This document shows positions 21,961-32,275 of a stretch of DNA of 64,000 nt, in pieces. This DNA comes from Rhodocyclaceae bacterium. GTDB taxonomy: Bacteria; Pseudomonadota; Gammaproteobacteria; Burkholderiales; Rhodocyclaceae. The stretch covers positions 1 to 64,000 of the forward strand of contig JACAEF010000052.1 of the NCBI GenBank assembly GCA_013388985.1. The letters are read 5' to 3'. A model generated the notes under the pieces. The model ran no database searches and was not told where the DNA came from. It saw nothing but the letters and a program-made list of their open reading frames with translations. The first letter of the stretch is position 1, and every line of letters begins with the position of its first letter. Made by a program: the position numbers and the translations under genes.

Positions 21961-23219
21961 AGACCCTGTCTGCGAGCGTGCTGGAGCAAACGATCGAAGC
22001 CTGCCGCGAGCTTATGCAATTCCGCCAGCCGGCCGATGCCGTGCTGTCGGCATTCTTCCGCGCCCGCCACTGCGGCCCGCGCGAGCGCGCCTTCATCGCC
22101 GAGACGGCCTACACCGTGCTGCGCCGCCAGCGTTCGCTCGCGGCCTGGGTCGGCCCGGGTGCCAATGTCAGACAGCTGGTGCTGGCCGCGTTGGTGCGCC
22201 AGGGCGGCATCAGCCTGCGCACGCTCGAAGCGGCGCTGCCGAAACGCGATGCCGAGTGGCTCGCGGCCTTGAAAGCGCGGCCGGAACCGGCGCTGACGCT
22301 CGGCGAGGAAACCGATCTGCCGGACTGGCTGGTGGAGCGGCTCGGCGCGCTGATGCCGCAAAGCGAGCTCGTCGCGCTCGCCCGCGCGCTGAACCAGCCG
22401 GCCCCGCTCGATCTGCGCGTGAATGTCCTCAAGGCGCGGCGCGACGACGTGCTGGCGCGGCTCGATCAGGAAGGCATCGCGGCGACGGCCTGCCCCTACG
22501 CCCCGCACGGCATCCGTCTCGCCGGCAAGCCGGCGCTGGCGAAACATCCGCTGTTCCTCGACGGCAGCATCGAGGTTCAGGACGAAGGCAGCCAGCTCCT
22601 CGGCCATCTCGTCGCACCGAAGCGGGGCGAGATGGCCGTCGACTTCTGCGCCGGCGCCGGCGGCAAGACGCTGCTGCTGGGCGCGCTGATGCGCTCGACC
22701 GGGCGGCTGTATGCCTTCGACGTCTCGGCCAAGCGTCTGGCGAAGCTCAAGCCGAGGCTGGCGCGCTCGGGGCTGTCGAACGTCCATCCGGTCGCGATCG
22801 CGCACGAGAACGACGTGCATGTGAAGCGCCTGGCCGGCAAGTGCGACCGTGTGCTGGTCGATGCGCCCTGTTCCGGCCTGGGCACGCTGCGGCGCAACCC
22901 CGATCTGAAATGGCGGCAGACTCCGCAGGACATCGCCGAGCTGAGCGCCAAGCAGGCGGCGATCCTGGCCGCGGCGGCGCGGCTCGTCAAGCCGGGCGGG
23001 CGGCTCGTCTATGCCACCTGCAGCCTGCTGCCCGAGGAGAACGAAGCGATCGTTGACGCCTTCCTCGCTGCACAGCCGCAGTTCGCGCGGCGCTTTGCCG
23101 GCGAGATCCTCGCCGCGCAGGGCATCGATATCGATCTTGCCGGCGATGATCTGCATCTGCTGCCGCATCGGCATGGCACCGATGGCTTCTATGCCGCGGT
23201 GCTGGAGCGCGCCAAATGA
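21957..23219 (+). CDS. rsmB: 16S rRNA m5C967 methyltransferase RsmB-like
   Basis: VQDEGSQLLGHLV...VDFCAGAGGKTLLL...DAPCSGLGTLRRNPDLKW. Confidence 0.93.
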   Translation: MKTLSASVLEQTIEACRELMQFRQPADAVLSAFFRARHCGPRERAFIAETAYTVLRRQRSLAAWVGPGANVRQLVLAALVRQGGISLRTLEAALPKRDAEWLAALKARPEPALTLGEETDLPDWLVERLGALMPQSELVALARALNQPAPLDLRVNVLKARRDDVLARLDQEGIAATACPYAPHGIRLAGKPALAKHPLFLDGSIEVQDEGSQLLGHLVAPKRGEMAVDFCAGAGGKTLLLGALMRSTGRLYAFDVSAKRLAKLKPRLARSGLSNVHPVAIAHENDVHVKRLAGKCDRVLVDAPCSGLGTLRRNPDLKWRQTPQDIAELSAKQAAILAAAARLVKPGGRLVYATCSLLPEENEAIVDAFLAAQPQFARRFAGEILAAQGIDIDLAGDDLHLLPHRHGTDGFYAAVLERAK

Positions 23220-23764
23220 GGGTCTGGCTGCTGGCCGCGCTGATGCTCGTAATGCCCGCGGCCGGAGCGGTCGAGGTGCCGGCCAGTGGCCGGATCGAGG
23301 TGCTATTCACGCCGTGGGACGACGCCGAAGGCGCGGTGCTGCGCGCGATCGAGGCGGCACGGCGCAGTGTGCATGTGCAGATGTTCCTGCTCACCAGCCG
23401 CAACATCGCCCGGGCGCTCATCGCCGCGCATGGGCGCGGGGTCGCGGTCGAAGTGCTCGCCGATCGCGAAATGGTGGTGAAGGGCGAAAATTCGCAGGTG
23501 CCTCAGCTCGACGCCGCCGGCATTCCGGTGCGTCTGGAGACCCGCTATGCCGCCGCGCACAATAAAATCGTGCTCATCGACGTCGAAGGCGCTCACCCCG
23601 TGGTCATCACCGGCAGCTACAACTTCACCTGGTCGGCACAGGCGCGCAATGCCGAGAATCTGCTGATCCTGCGCGACAACCCGGCGCTGGCGCAGGTCTA
23701 TCTGGCCAACTGGCGGCGCCATCACGCCGAAGCGCTGCCTTTCGCTGCGGCGCTCCAGCCATGA
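23216..23764 (+). CDS. phospholipase D-like exported protein
   Basis: Signal peptide; AHNKIVLIDVEGAHPVVITGSYNFTWSA (HKD-like motif). Confidence 0.85.
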   Translation: MRVWLLAALMLVMPAAGAVEVPASGRIEVLFTPWDDAEGAVLRAIEAARRSVHVQMFLLTSRNIARALIAAHGRGVAVEVLADREMVVKGENSQVPQLDAAGIPVRLETRYAAAHNKIVLIDVEGAHPVVITGSYNFTWSAQARNAENLLILRDNPALAQVYLANWRRHHAEALPFAAALQP

Positions 23765-25041
23765 GCACGGACGCGGATCCTTTCGGCCGGCTGCTGCTGG
23801 ATCTGTGGGAAGATCTGCAGCAGCCCGAGGTGGTCTGGCAGATCGCCGTATTGGGAGTCTGCTTCGCGCTGGCCTGGCTGTTCGACCGCTGGTTGCACCT
23901 GCGCTTCGCGCGCTCGGGCGAGATCGAAAATGCCGCGCGCCGTTTCGGCCGACGGGGCTTGAAACGCATCGCTCTGCCCGCAGTGATGCTTCTCCTGGTG
24001 TTCGCCGCGCGTCCCATGCTCGCGCAGTGGCATCACGTGAATCTGCTCAATCTGGCGATTCCGCTGCTGGCCTCGCTGCTCCTGATCCGCGCCGTGATGT
24101 TCGTCGTGCGTCATACTTTTTCCGCGACGGTGCCCTGGCTCGCCGGCTTCGAGCGCGGCTTCGCGCTCCTGGTGTGGAGCGTGGTGGCGCTGCACATCCT
24201 GGGGCTGACGCCGCAATTGATCGATTTCCTCGACGGGATCGGCTTCACGCTCGGCAGGACCCGGCTCAATCTCTGGCTGTTCCTGCAAGGTCTCGGTGCG
24301 GTGCTGGCGACGCTGTTGATCGCGCTGTGGCTCGGCGGGCTGATCGAGGCGCGGTTGATGGAAGCGCAAAATCTCGACGGCAATCTACGCCTGGTCTTCG
24401 CGCGGCTGGCGCGCGCGCTGCTTGCCCTGCTCGCGGTCTTGATCGCCCTGCCAGCGGTGGGTATCGACCTGACGGCGCTTTCGGTCTTCGGTGGTGCGTT
24501 GGGCGTGGGTCTGGGATTCGGTCTGCAGAAGATCGCTGCCAACTATGTGTCGGGCTTCATCATCCTGCTCGATCGCTCGATCCGCATCGGCAATCTGATC
24601 GAAGTCGGCGGTCAGCGCGGTGTCGTCACGCGCATCACGACGCGCTACACCGTGCTGCGCGGCATGACCGGCGTCGAGACGATCGTGCCCAACGAGATGC
24701 TCGTCAGCTCGACGATCAGCAACGAAACCTTCTCTGACCCGAAGGTGCGCATCGCTACCCAGATCCAGGTCGCCTACGGCTGCGATCTGGAGCGCGCGAT
24801 GGCGATCCTCGTCGCCGCGGCGAGCGCCCAGCCGCGCGTGCTGGTCGATCCGCCGCCGAAGGCTTTCCTCGTCGCCTTCGCGGATTCGGGCATCAACCTC
24901 GAACTCGGCTTCTGGATCGCCGATCCGGCCGAAGGCACGCTGCAGATCAAGTCCGACATCCATCTGGCGATCTGGCGGGACTTCCAGGCGGCGGGGATCG
25001 AGATCCCCTTCCCGCAGCGCGAGGTGCGGCTGCTCAGCTGA
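23761..25041 (+). CDS. MscS family mechanosensitive channel
   Basis: Multi-TM; ALGVGLGFGLQKIAANYVSGFIILLDRSIRIGN. Confidence 0.93.
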   Translation: MSTDADPFGRLLLDLWEDLQQPEVVWQIAVLGVCFALAWLFDRWLHLRFARSGEIENAARRFGRRGLKRIALPAVMLLLVFAARPMLAQWHHVNLLNLAIPLLASLLLIRAVMFVVRHTFSATVPWLAGFERGFALLVWSVVALHILGLTPQLIDFLDGIGFTLGRTRLNLWLFLQGLGAVLATLLIALWLGGLIEARLMEAQNLDGNLRLVFARLARALLALLAVLIALPAVGIDLTALSVFGGALGVGLGFGLQKIAANYVSGFIILLDRSIRIGNLIEVGGQRGVVTRITTRYTVLRGMTGVETIVPNEMLVSSTISNETFSDPKVRIATQIQVAYGCDLERAMAILVAAASAQPRVLVDPPPKAFLVAFADSGINLELGFWIADPAEGTLQIKSDIHLAIWRDFQAAGIEIPFPQREVRLLS

Positions 25042-25066
25042 AAGTCGGCGCTGAGAGGACGGCACC
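25041..25066 (-). repeat. dispersed repeat copy at mscS stop codon
   Basis: AAAGTCGGCGCTGAGAGGACGGCACC; TGA stop overlaps first base. Confidence 0.8.
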
Positions 25067-25080
25067 TCCGGCGCAGGGCC

Positions 25081-26064
25081 TTATTCCGGGACGCAGATTT
25101 CGCCGCGCATCGCAGCCTGAATGGTGCGCAGGGTCAGGAGCAGCAGCACCAGGCTCAGCACGATCAGCAGCAGCCAGGACAGGCCGACGAAAAATCCTGC
25201 ACCATGTTCGGCCATGATCAGCGTCGCGATCGTGATCGCGGCGAGCGGAAAGGAATAGGCCCAGGTCGACAGGAAGAAACGCAGGCGGAAGAAACGCAGC
25301 GCGTTGCTGGCGAGCAGCAGGGTCAAGAACAGCGCGACGTTGTAAAGGATCAACGCGAAGGCATCGAGCTGGCCGCCGTTGAGCTTCAGCCAAGCGATGA
25401 AGGCGACGGCCGGCGGGGCGATCAGGATGAACAGGGTCGGCGTCAGACGTTCCGGCAGGGGCTCATGAAAGAACAGCCGATACATGACGATGGTCAGCAG
25501 CACGATCCAGAATGCCAGCCCAATGCTGAAGAAGAACCACGAGATCTCGGCGGGCGCGAAATTGATGCCCGCTACCGGCACGACCACGTTGCCGACGATG
25601 GGGATGAACCAGGCCGGGTTGGCGTGCTTGATCTCGTAACGGGCATGGTGGATCCAGCTGCTCATCACGGTCAGCGTGAAGACGAGATGGAGCGCGGTGC
25701 CCACGACCCAGAACCCTTGCGCGAGGTCCGCCTGGGAGTCGGCAAAGGCGACGGCGAGCAGCAGCAGGGAAATCGAGACGGCCGGGAAGAAATTCAGACG
25801 GATCGGGTTCGAGAATTCCTTCTTCACCGCCTCCCAATGCGAGGCCATCTTGGCGAGATAGCCGAGCGCGACCATCACGAACAGGACCAGTGCCCACCAT
25901 TGCAGGGCAAGGCCGATTGCGGGTGGCAGGCCGAGCACGTGACCGGCTTTTTTCCAGGCAATGGCGAGACCGCTGGTGCCCATCACCGTCGCGAACAGGG
26001 GCACGGGATAATGGGCAAGGCGGGAATGGGGTGCGGAGGAAGCCGTAGCGTTTGGGGTTGTCAT
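25081..26064 (-). CDS. TDT/SLAC1 (TehA-like) anion transporter
   Basis: About ten TM helices; FATVMGTSGLAIAW; FFPAVSISLLLLA. Confidence 0.85.
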   Translation of the reverse strand: MTTPNATASSAPHSRLAHYPVPLFATVMGTSGLAIAWKKAGHVLGLPPAIGLALQWWALVLFVMVALGYLAKMASHWEAVKKEFSNPIRLNFFPAVSISLLLLAVAFADSQADLAQGFWVVGTALHLVFTLTVMSSWIHHARYEIKHANPAWFIPIVGNVVVPVAGINFAPAEISWFFFSIGLAFWIVLLTIVMYRLFFHEPLPERLTPTLFILIAPPAVAFIAWLKLNGGQLDAFALILYNVALFLTLLLASNALRFFRLRFFLSTWAYSFPLAAITIATLIMAEHGAGFFVGLSWLLLIVLSLVLLLLTLRTIQAAMRGEICVPE

Positions 26065-26121
26065 CGCGGAGTTTCCTTTTGGTTATCGATGTTGGTGGGA
26101 AAGAATATTAGCAAAAGCTTA

Positions 26122-26137
26122 AGCACATTGCGTTCCA
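26122..26137 (-). promoter_or_regulatory. candidate sigma-54 promoter of TDT gene
   Basis: TGGAACGCAATGTGCT on - strand: GG-N10-GC spacing. Confidence 0.65.
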
Positions 26138-26178
26138 GGAAAAAAATCCTTTATGGACAATGAGGGTTCGCCTCAATG

Positions 26179-26226
26179 ATGCCATTTGTGGCATAGTAGT
26201 CACTCATTGACACTGACAGTCTGTCA
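26179..26226. promoter_or_regulatory. candidate activator sites between divergent genes
   Basis: ATGCCA-TTTG-TGGCAT (26179-26194) and TGACAG-T-CTGTCA (26214-26226). Confidence 0.65.
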
Positions 26227-26230
26227 TCCT

Positions 26231-27565
26231 ATGAGCTTCCACCCGCTTGCCGAGCTGATTTCCTATCTCGATACGCTGCCCGAGCCGCACATTCTATGCG
26301 ATAAGGATTACCGCATCCTGGCGGCGAACAAGGCCTACCGGCGCAACTATGGCGGGGGGCATGCGATCGTCGGTCAGACCTGCTATGCCGTCTCCCATCA
26401 TTACACCGCGCCCTGCGACAAGGCGGGCGAGACTTGCCCGCTCCAGCAGAGCCTGGCTTCCGGGCAGCGTGAGCGCGTGCTGCATCTGCACCACACGCCG
26501 GAAGGCGAGGCGTATGTGAATATCGAGCTCGCGCCGGTGCGCGACGCGAATGGGGGAATCGTCTATTTCGTCGAGAAGATGGAGGCTTTGGGCGTGTCGC
26601 GCGGTCTGGCCGATGCCCGTGCTTTGGTTGGGCGCGCGCCGGCCTTCCGTCGCATGCTCGAACTGATGGCGCGCGTGGCGCCTTCCGACGCGACGGTGAT
26701 GCTGCAGGGCGAATCCGGCACGGGCAAGGAGTTGGTGGCAAAAGCGATCCACGATGCGAGCCGCCGCGCCAACCGCCCCTTCGTCGCGGTGGATTGCTCG
26801 GGCCTGACCGAGACATTGTTCGAGAGCGAATTGTTCGGACACGAGAAAGGCGCCTTCACCGGCGCTTCGTCACGGCGCATCGGGCTGGTGGAGTCGGCAT
26901 CCGGCGGCACGCTGTTCCTCGACGAGCTGGGCGACATTCCGCTCGGCATGCAAGTGAAGCTGCTGCGGCTGCTGGAAACCGGCACCTTCCGCCGCGTCGG
27001 GGCCAGCGATTTCCTCAAATCGGACGTGCGCCTGATTTCCGCGACCCACCGGAATTTGCGCGCGATGGTCGCAGAAGGGCGTTTCCGGCAGGATCTCTAC
27101 TATCGGCTCAACACCTTTCCGATCCATCTGCCCGCCTTGCGCGAGCGGATCGAGGACGTGCCGCTGCTCGCCGAGGCCTTGCTGGCGCGTGTCGCGCCCG
27201 GGCGCAACCTGCGGCTTTCCGAAGAGGCGCTCGCCTGTCTGATGGCTTATGACTATCCCGGCAACGTGCGGGAGCTGCGCAATGTCCTGGAACGCGCGAC
27301 TTTGCTTTGCGATGGCGACGTGATTCTGCCGGATCATCTGCCGCCCGAGGTGACGCAGGGTGGCGATGCTGCCGCGACCAACGGTGCTGCGGCTACTGGT
27401 GCCCAGACGCTGGAGGACATCGAGGATGATGCCTTGCGGCGCCGGCTGGCTGCGCATCATGGCAACCGGAAGACGCTCGCTGCCGAGCTGGGGATCAGCG
27501 AGCGCACGCTCTACCGTCGTCTGCGCAAGATTCGGGAGAAGGGCAAGACTGACAGACTGTCATGA
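26231..27565 (+). CDS. PAS domain sigma-54-dependent transcriptional activator
   Basis: PAS domain; GESGTGKELVAKAIH, GAFTGA, GGTLFLDELGD; Fis-type HTH. Confidence 0.95.
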   Translation: MSFHPLAELISYLDTLPEPHILCDKDYRILAANKAYRRNYGGGHAIVGQTCYAVSHHYTAPCDKAGETCPLQQSLASGQRERVLHLHHTPEGEAYVNIELAPVRDANGGIVYFVEKMEALGVSRGLADARALVGRAPAFRRMLELMARVAPSDATVMLQGESGTGKELVAKAIHDASRRANRPFVAVDCSGLTETLFESELFGHEKGAFTGASSRRIGLVESASGGTLFLDELGDIPLGMQVKLLRLLETGTFRRVGASDFLKSDVRLISATHRNLRAMVAEGRFRQDLYYRLNTFPIHLPALRERIEDVPLLAEALLARVAPGRNLRLSEEALACLMAYDYPGNVRELRNVLERATLLCDGDVILPDHLPPEVTQGGDAAATNGAAATGAQTLEDIEDDALRRRLAAHHGNRKTLAAELGISERTLYRRLRKIREKGKTDRLS

Positions 27566-27585
27566 TGTGGCAGTAATAACTGCCA
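27550..27585. promoter_or_regulatory. second set of palindromes at 3' end of activator gene
   Basis: TGACAG-A-CTGTCA (27550-27562) and TGGCAGT-AATA-ACTGCCA (27568-27585). Confidence 0.65.
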
Positions 27586-27693
27586 ATCTGACGCATCGGG
27601 TCGCTTTGTTTTCTCTGGAACGTAATGCCATCCTTGTAGCCGTTTTTCTGCAAGTCTTTGTATCTAAATTGTTTGTTGTCCGGGTGGCTAGGC

Positions 27694-27709
27694 TGGCATG
27701 CCTTTTGAT
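27694..27709 (+). promoter_or_regulatory. weak candidate sigma-54 promoter
   Basis: TGGCATGCCTTTTGAT: consensus -24, -12 is GA instead of GC. Confidence 0.4.
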
Positions 27710-27897
27710 ATAGATGTCTGCGAAGCGGTGCATTGCTTCGGGTTGCCGGCAAGTTAGAGCGCCAAGTCCCCCCTGATCTTGGTTTCTCTTGACGAACCTC
27801 CTCCTCCATCTGCTTTCGAGGTACCTTCCCTCAGGCTCGACAAGCAGGAAATTCCGGCGACTCGCACCGCTTCTTTTTTTCTTCCGGATTCCGAAAT

Positions 27898-27934
27898 GAA
27901 AAAACGCCAGCGGGAGTGCGCTGGCGTTTTTTCA
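27898..27934. terminator. bidirectional intrinsic terminator
   Basis: AAAAAACGCCAGC...GCTGGCGTTTTTT. Confidence 0.85.
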
Positions 27935-27978
27935 TCGTGCGCCGGATACGGCGGCGCAAATTGAATTCTCGCGTTTGC

Positions 27979-28148
27979 TTACTTGAGCTTCACTTCTTTG
28001 TAGAGCACGTGCTTCCGGGCTTTCGGGTCATATTTCATGAACTCGAGCTTTTCCGGCGTGGTGCGCTTGTTCTTGCTGGTGGTGTAGAAATGCCCGGTTC
28101 CCGCGGTGGATTCGAGCTTGATCTTTTCACGTCCGCCTTTGGCTGCCA
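27979..28148 (-). CDS. rpmG: 50S ribosomal protein L33
   Basis: Short ORF absent from track: [56 protein letters not shown]. Confidence 0.95.
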
Positions 28149-28174
28149 TGGTCGGTTATCTCCTCTTCGCGGCT

Positions 28175-28411
28175 TCAGACGGCCTCGCCGCGTTCGCGCA
28201 GCTCGGCGAGAACGACGTCGATGCCTTTCTTGTCGATGGTGCGTAAGCCCGCATTCGAAACGCGCAGGCGCACCCAGCGGTTTTCCGATTCGACCCAGAA
28301 GCGGCGCGACTGCAGGTTGGGCAGATAACGACGCTTGGTCTTGTTGTTGGCGTGGGAAACGTGATTACCCACCATCGGGGCCTTGCCCGTCACTTGGCAA
28401 ACGCGGGACAT
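28175..28411 (-). CDS. rpmB: 50S ribosomal protein L28
   Basis: [33 protein letters not shown]. Confidence 0.97.
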   Translation of the reverse strand: MSRVCQVTGKAPMVGNHVSHANNKTKRRYLPNLQSRRFWVESENRWVRLRVSNAGLRTIDKKGIDVVLAELRERGEAV

Positions 28412-28497
28412 GAGTGTCTCCAGAAAAACATCGATTGCGGAAAGCCGCGCATTCTAACCCAGCGACCAGGCGTCAGGCAAGGGCTTTTTGTCATCGT

Positions 28498-29178
28498 TCA
28501 GAGCAGGCCGCGCTCGGCGAAGGAGAGGGGCGGCGCCATGCCGGCGACGATGAAGTGATCGATGAGACGCACATCGACCAGCGCGAGCGCCTGTTTGAGG
28601 CTGCGCGTGAGCAGTTCGTCGGCGGGGGAGGGCTCGGCGACGCCGCTCGGATGGTTGTGGGCGAGGACCACGGCGGCGGCATTGCGTGCCAGCGCCCGCT
28701 TGACCACCTCGCGCGGATAGACCGAGGTCTGCGTCAGCGTCCCCCGGAACAGCTCTTCCTCGGCGATCAGGCGGTGTTGCGCATCGAGCCAGAGGGCGAG
28801 GAACACTTCGTGCTGCAAAGGGGCGAGCGAGAGCCGCAGCCAGTCGCGCACGGCATCGGGAGTCGACAGGGCGGGGCGCAGGCGCATTTCCTCCCGCAGG
28901 CCGCGGCGGGCCAGTTCGAGGGTGGCGACGAGCTGCGCGGCCTTGGCCGGGCCGATGCCGCTCACCGTGGTCAGATCGGCCGCCGAGGCGGCGGCCAGAC
29001 GCGCGAGGCTATTGTCGAAGTGCGCGAGCAGCTTGCGGGCGAGGTCGACCGCGCTCAGGCCCTTGATACCGACGCGCAGGAAGATCGCCAGCAGCTCGGC
29101 ATCCGAGAGCGCGGCAGCTCCCTGGGCGAGCAGCCGTTCGCGCGGACGTTCGTCGTCGGGCCAGTCGGTGATGGCCAT
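28498..29178 (-). CDS. radC: RadC family JAB-domain protein
   Basis: [22 protein letters not shown]...LAHNHPSG. Confidence 0.93.
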   Translation of the reverse strand: MAITDWPDDERPRERLLAQGAAALSDAELLAIFLRVGIKGLSAVDLARKLLAHFDNSLARLAAASAADLTTVSGIGPAKAAQLVATLELARRGLREEMRLRPALSTPDAVRDWLRLSLAPLQHEVFLALWLDAQHRLIAEEELFRGTLTQTSVYPREVVKRALARNAAAVVLAHNHPSGVAEPSPADELLTRSLKQALALVDVRLIDHFIVAGMAPPLSFAERGLL

Positions 29179-29219
29179 GAGCTAGAATCCTCCCATTCGT
29201 TTTCCCCATTCTATCTGTC

Positions 29220-30410
29220 ATGAACGATCTGCAAGGCAGGCGCATCGTGCTCGGCGTGAGCGGCGGCATCGCGGCCTACAAGGCCTGCGAGCTGGCGCGC
29301 CTGATGGGCAAGGCCGGCGCGCTCGTCGATGTCGTCATGACCGAGGGGGCGACGCGTTTCGTGGCGCCGCTAACCTTTCAGGCCCTCACCGGCCGGCCGG
29401 TGCATGTCTCGCTTTGGCAGGACGGCGGGGACAACGGCATGGCGCACATCGATCTGACGCGCGGCGCGGATGCGGTGCTGATCGCGCCGGCGACGGCCGA
29501 TTTCCTCGCCCGCCTGGCGCAGGGCCGGGCCGACGACCTGCTGACTGCGCTTTGTCTCGCCCGCGATTGCCCGCTGTTGGTGGCGCCGGCGATGAATCGC
29601 CAGATGTGGGCGAATCCGGCCACCCAGCGCAACGTCGCGCAACTGCGCAGCGACGGCGTCGTCATGCTGGGGCCTGCCAGCGGCGAACAGGCCTGTGGCG
29701 AAACCGGCGAGGGGCGCATGCTCGAAGCCGTCGAGCTGTGCGATGCGCTGATCGCCTTCTTCCAGCCGAAACGGCTCTCCGGCCGGCGCGTCCTGCTGAC
29801 GGCCGGCCCGACCTGCGAGCCGCTCGACCCGGTCCGTGTCCTCACGAACCTGAGCTCCGGCAAGATGGGCTATGCGCTGGCGCGCGCCTGCGCGGAAGCC
29901 GGTGCGAATGTCACGCTGGTTTCCGGCCCCGTGTGCCTGCCCACGCCAGCCGATGTCAGGCGCATCGACGTGCGCAGCGCGCTCGAAATGCGCGATGCCG
30001 TCATCGCCGCCCTGCCGGCCGACATCTTCATCGCCGTCGCGGCGGTGGCCGACTATCGCCCGGCGGCGCCGGCCGCGCACAAGATCAAGAAAGGCGCGGC
30101 GACGCTGACGCTGGAACTGACCGCCAATCCGGATATCCTCGCCGAGGTCGCGGCGCGGCCGGATGCGCCGTTTTGCGTCGGTTTCGCCGCCGAGAGCGAG
30201 AATCTCGCCGCCTACGCCGAGAGCAAGCGGCGCGCCAAGCGCCTGCCGCTCGTCGTCGGCAACCTCGTCCAGGACGGCTTGGGCGGTGATGCGAACCTGA
30301 TTACGCTGTTCGACGCCACGGGGGCGCATCCGTTGCCGCCGGGCGACAAACTGACCCTGGCGCGCGCGATCGTGCGCCATCTCGCGGAGCTCTACCATGC
30401 ACACGATTGA
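29220..30410 (+). CDS. coaBC: phosphopantothenoylcysteine decarboxylase/synthetase
   Basis: [15 protein letters not shown]...APAMNRQMW...[13 protein letters not shown]. Confidence 0.97.
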   Translation: MNDLQGRRIVLGVSGGIAAYKACELARLMGKAGALVDVVMTEGATRFVAPLTFQALTGRPVHVSLWQDGGDNGMAHIDLTRGADAVLIAPATADFLARLAQGRADDLLTALCLARDCPLLVAPAMNRQMWANPATQRNVAQLRSDGVVMLGPASGEQACGETGEGRMLEAVELCDALIAFFQPKRLSGRRVLLTAGPTCEPLDPVRVLTNLSSGKMGYALARACAEAGANVTLVSGPVCLPTPADVRRIDVRSALEMRDAVIAALPADIFIAVAAVADYRPAAPAAHKIKKGAATLTLELTANPDILAEVAARPDAPFCVGFAAESENLAAYAESKRRAKRLPLVVGNLVQDGLGGDANLITLFDATGAHPLPPGDKLTLARAIVRHLAELYHAHD

Positions 30411-30858
30411 CGTTCGCATCCTCGATCCCCGCCTCAAAGACGAGAAAGGCGGCTACGCGCCGCATTACGCCACGCCCGGGGCGGCGGGCATGGACCTGCG
30501 CGCCTGCATCGAGGCACCGGTGCGTCTGCATCCGAACGAGACGATGCTGGTGCCGGCCGGCATCGCGATCCACATCGCCGATCCGGGCATGGCGGCGTTG
30601 ATCCTGCCGCGTTCCGGCCTCGGTCACAAGCATGGCATCGTGCTCGGCAATCTGGTCGGCCTGATCGATTCGGATTATCAGGGCGAGATCTTCGTCTCGC
30701 TGTGGAACCGTGGCCACGAGGTCTTCGCGCTCAATCCCCTCGACCGCGTCGCGCAGCTGGTGTTCGTACCGGTGCTGCAGGTTGCCTTCAACGTCGTCGA
30801 GAGCTTCGATGCCTCCCAGCGGGGCGAGGCCGGGTTCGGCAGCACCGGCAAGCAATAG
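30397..30858 (+). CDS. dut: dUTPase
   Basis: [12 protein letters not shown]...[15 protein letters not shown]...GFGSTG. Confidence 0.97.
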   Translation: MHTIDVRILDPRLKDEKGGYAPHYATPGAAGMDLRACIEAPVRLHPNETMLVPAGIAIHIADPGMAALILPRSGLGHKHGIVLGNLVGLIDSDYQGEIFVSLWNRGHEVFALNPLDRVAQLVFVPVLQVAFNVVESFDASQRGEAGFGSTGKQ

Positions 30859-30872
30859 CGCGGCTGCGGCAC

Positions 30873-30899
30873 CGTGCCGCCTCGCCAGCGCCGATTTTT
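30873..30899 (+). repeat. dispersed repeat copy downstream of dut
   Basis: GTGCCGCCTCGCCAGCGCCGATTTTTT. Confidence 0.85.
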
Positions 30900-30910
30900 T
30901 CCGCGCCGAA

Positions 30911-30933
30911 AAAAAACCCCGCCGCAGCGGGGT
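30911..30933 (-). terminator. terminator of fccB-like gene
   Basis: AACCCCGCCGCAGCGGGGTT with T-run on - strand. Confidence 0.85.
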
Positions 30934-30954
30934 TCGTTTGGGGCAAGTAGAAGA

Positions 30955-32262
30955 TCAGGTCGACATTTCGGTGAGGATGTTCCTGAGCCAGCTCTTGGCG
31001 TAGGTCGCTTCCGTCTTGACCATCGACCAGTCGGCAGGGGAAACGCCGCCCGAGTTGGGTACCGCGATGATCTGGCCATCCTTCGAGGCATACACCGCCG
31101 CGACGCTGATGGCTTCGCCTTCGGTGATGTAGCTGTAGCAGGTGTTGATGCCGGAAAGCGGCGTGACCGGCCGGCCGTTCATCAGATTGACGATGTTGGT
31201 CGCGCAGACCTTCGCCTCGGAGTTCGCGGAATAGCCGGATTTCGGCATCGCGCCGGCGATCGAGGCGTCGCCGATGACGTGGATGTCCTTTTGCTTCGTC
31301 GACTCGAAGGTGTCGGCATTGATCGGGCACCATTTCTTGTCGTCGCCGACCAGGCCGGCCTGCACCGCGATGTTCGCGGCACGTTGCGGCGGGATCAGGT
31401 TGACGACGTCGCCCTTGACTTCGTCGATGCCCTCGATCAGCACGGCCTTGCCGGCGGCATTGATCGCGGTGACCTTCGCGGCCTTGCGATAGTCGATGAT
31501 GCCCTTGTAGTGCATGTCCCAGCCTTTGCGGAACAGCGGGCCCTTCGAGGCGATGTCCGGGTTGGCATCGACGACGATGATCTTCGACTTCGGCTTGTGC
31601 TGCTTCAGATAATGGGCGATCATGCTGGTGCGCTCGTAAGGCCCGGGGGGGCAACGGAACGGCGCCAACGGCACCGTGAGCACCACCGTGCCGCCATCCT
31701 TCATCGCTTCGAGCTGCTTGCGCAACAACACGGTCTGCGGGCCGGCCTTCCAGGCGTGCGGCATGATTTCCGGCGTCTGCGCGTTGTAGCCTTCGATTTC
31801 CTCGGTGCGGAAGTCGATGCCCGGGGAGATGACCAGACGGTCGTATTTCAGCGTGCCCTTCGAGGTGACGACGGTATGCGCGGCCGGGTCGATGGCGGTG
31901 ACCTCGGCTTGCACGAACTTGATGCCATGATTGGCGACGAGCTTGTCGTATTTGATGGTCAGCGAGGAGAGGTCGGGCAGGATGCCGCCGATATAGAGGT
32001 TGGAGAACGGGCAGGAAACGAAGTGGTCGTTGCGCTCGACCAGCACCACCTCGATGCTTGGATCCATCATGCGGATGTACTTGGCGGCGATGGTGCCGCC
32101 ATAGCCGCCGCCGACGACGACGACGCGGCGGGCCGAGCCCTTCGGCATGATTTCGGCGGCCGAGCCGGCGGAGACGGCCGGACCTTGCGTAGCGCAGCCG
32201 GCCAGCGCCAGGCTGGAGGCGCCGCCCATGAGCTTGATGAAGTTTCTGCGATCCAGTGTCAT
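30955..32262 (-). CDS. fccB: FCSD-type sulfide dehydrogenase flavoprotein
   Basis: Tat signal LDRRNFIKLMGGASSLALAGC; FAD motif VVVGGGYGGTIAAKYIR; C-terminal FCSD-like region. Confidence 0.88.
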   Translation of the reverse strand: MTLDRRNFIKLMGGASSLALAGCATQGPAVSAGSAAEIMPKGSARRVVVVGGGYGGTIAAKYIRMMDPSIEVVLVERNDHFVSCPFSNLYIGGILPDLSSLTIKYDKLVANHGIKFVQAEVTAIDPAAHTVVTSKGTLKYDRLVISPGIDFRTEEIEGYNAQTPEIMPHAWKAGPQTVLLRKQLEAMKDGGTVVLTVPLAPFRCPPGPYERTSMIAHYLKQHKPKSKIIVVDANPDIASKGPLFRKGWDMHYKGIIDYRKAAKVTAINAAGKAVLIEGIDEVKGDVVNLIPPQRAANIAVQAGLVGDDKKWCPINADTFESTKQKDIHVIGDASIAGAMPKSGYSANSEAKVCATNIVNLMNGRPVTPLSGINTCYSYITEGEAISVAAVYASKDGQIIAVPNSGGVSPADWSMVKTEATYAKSWLRNILTEMST

Positions 32263-32275
32263 GTTCCGTCCTCCC

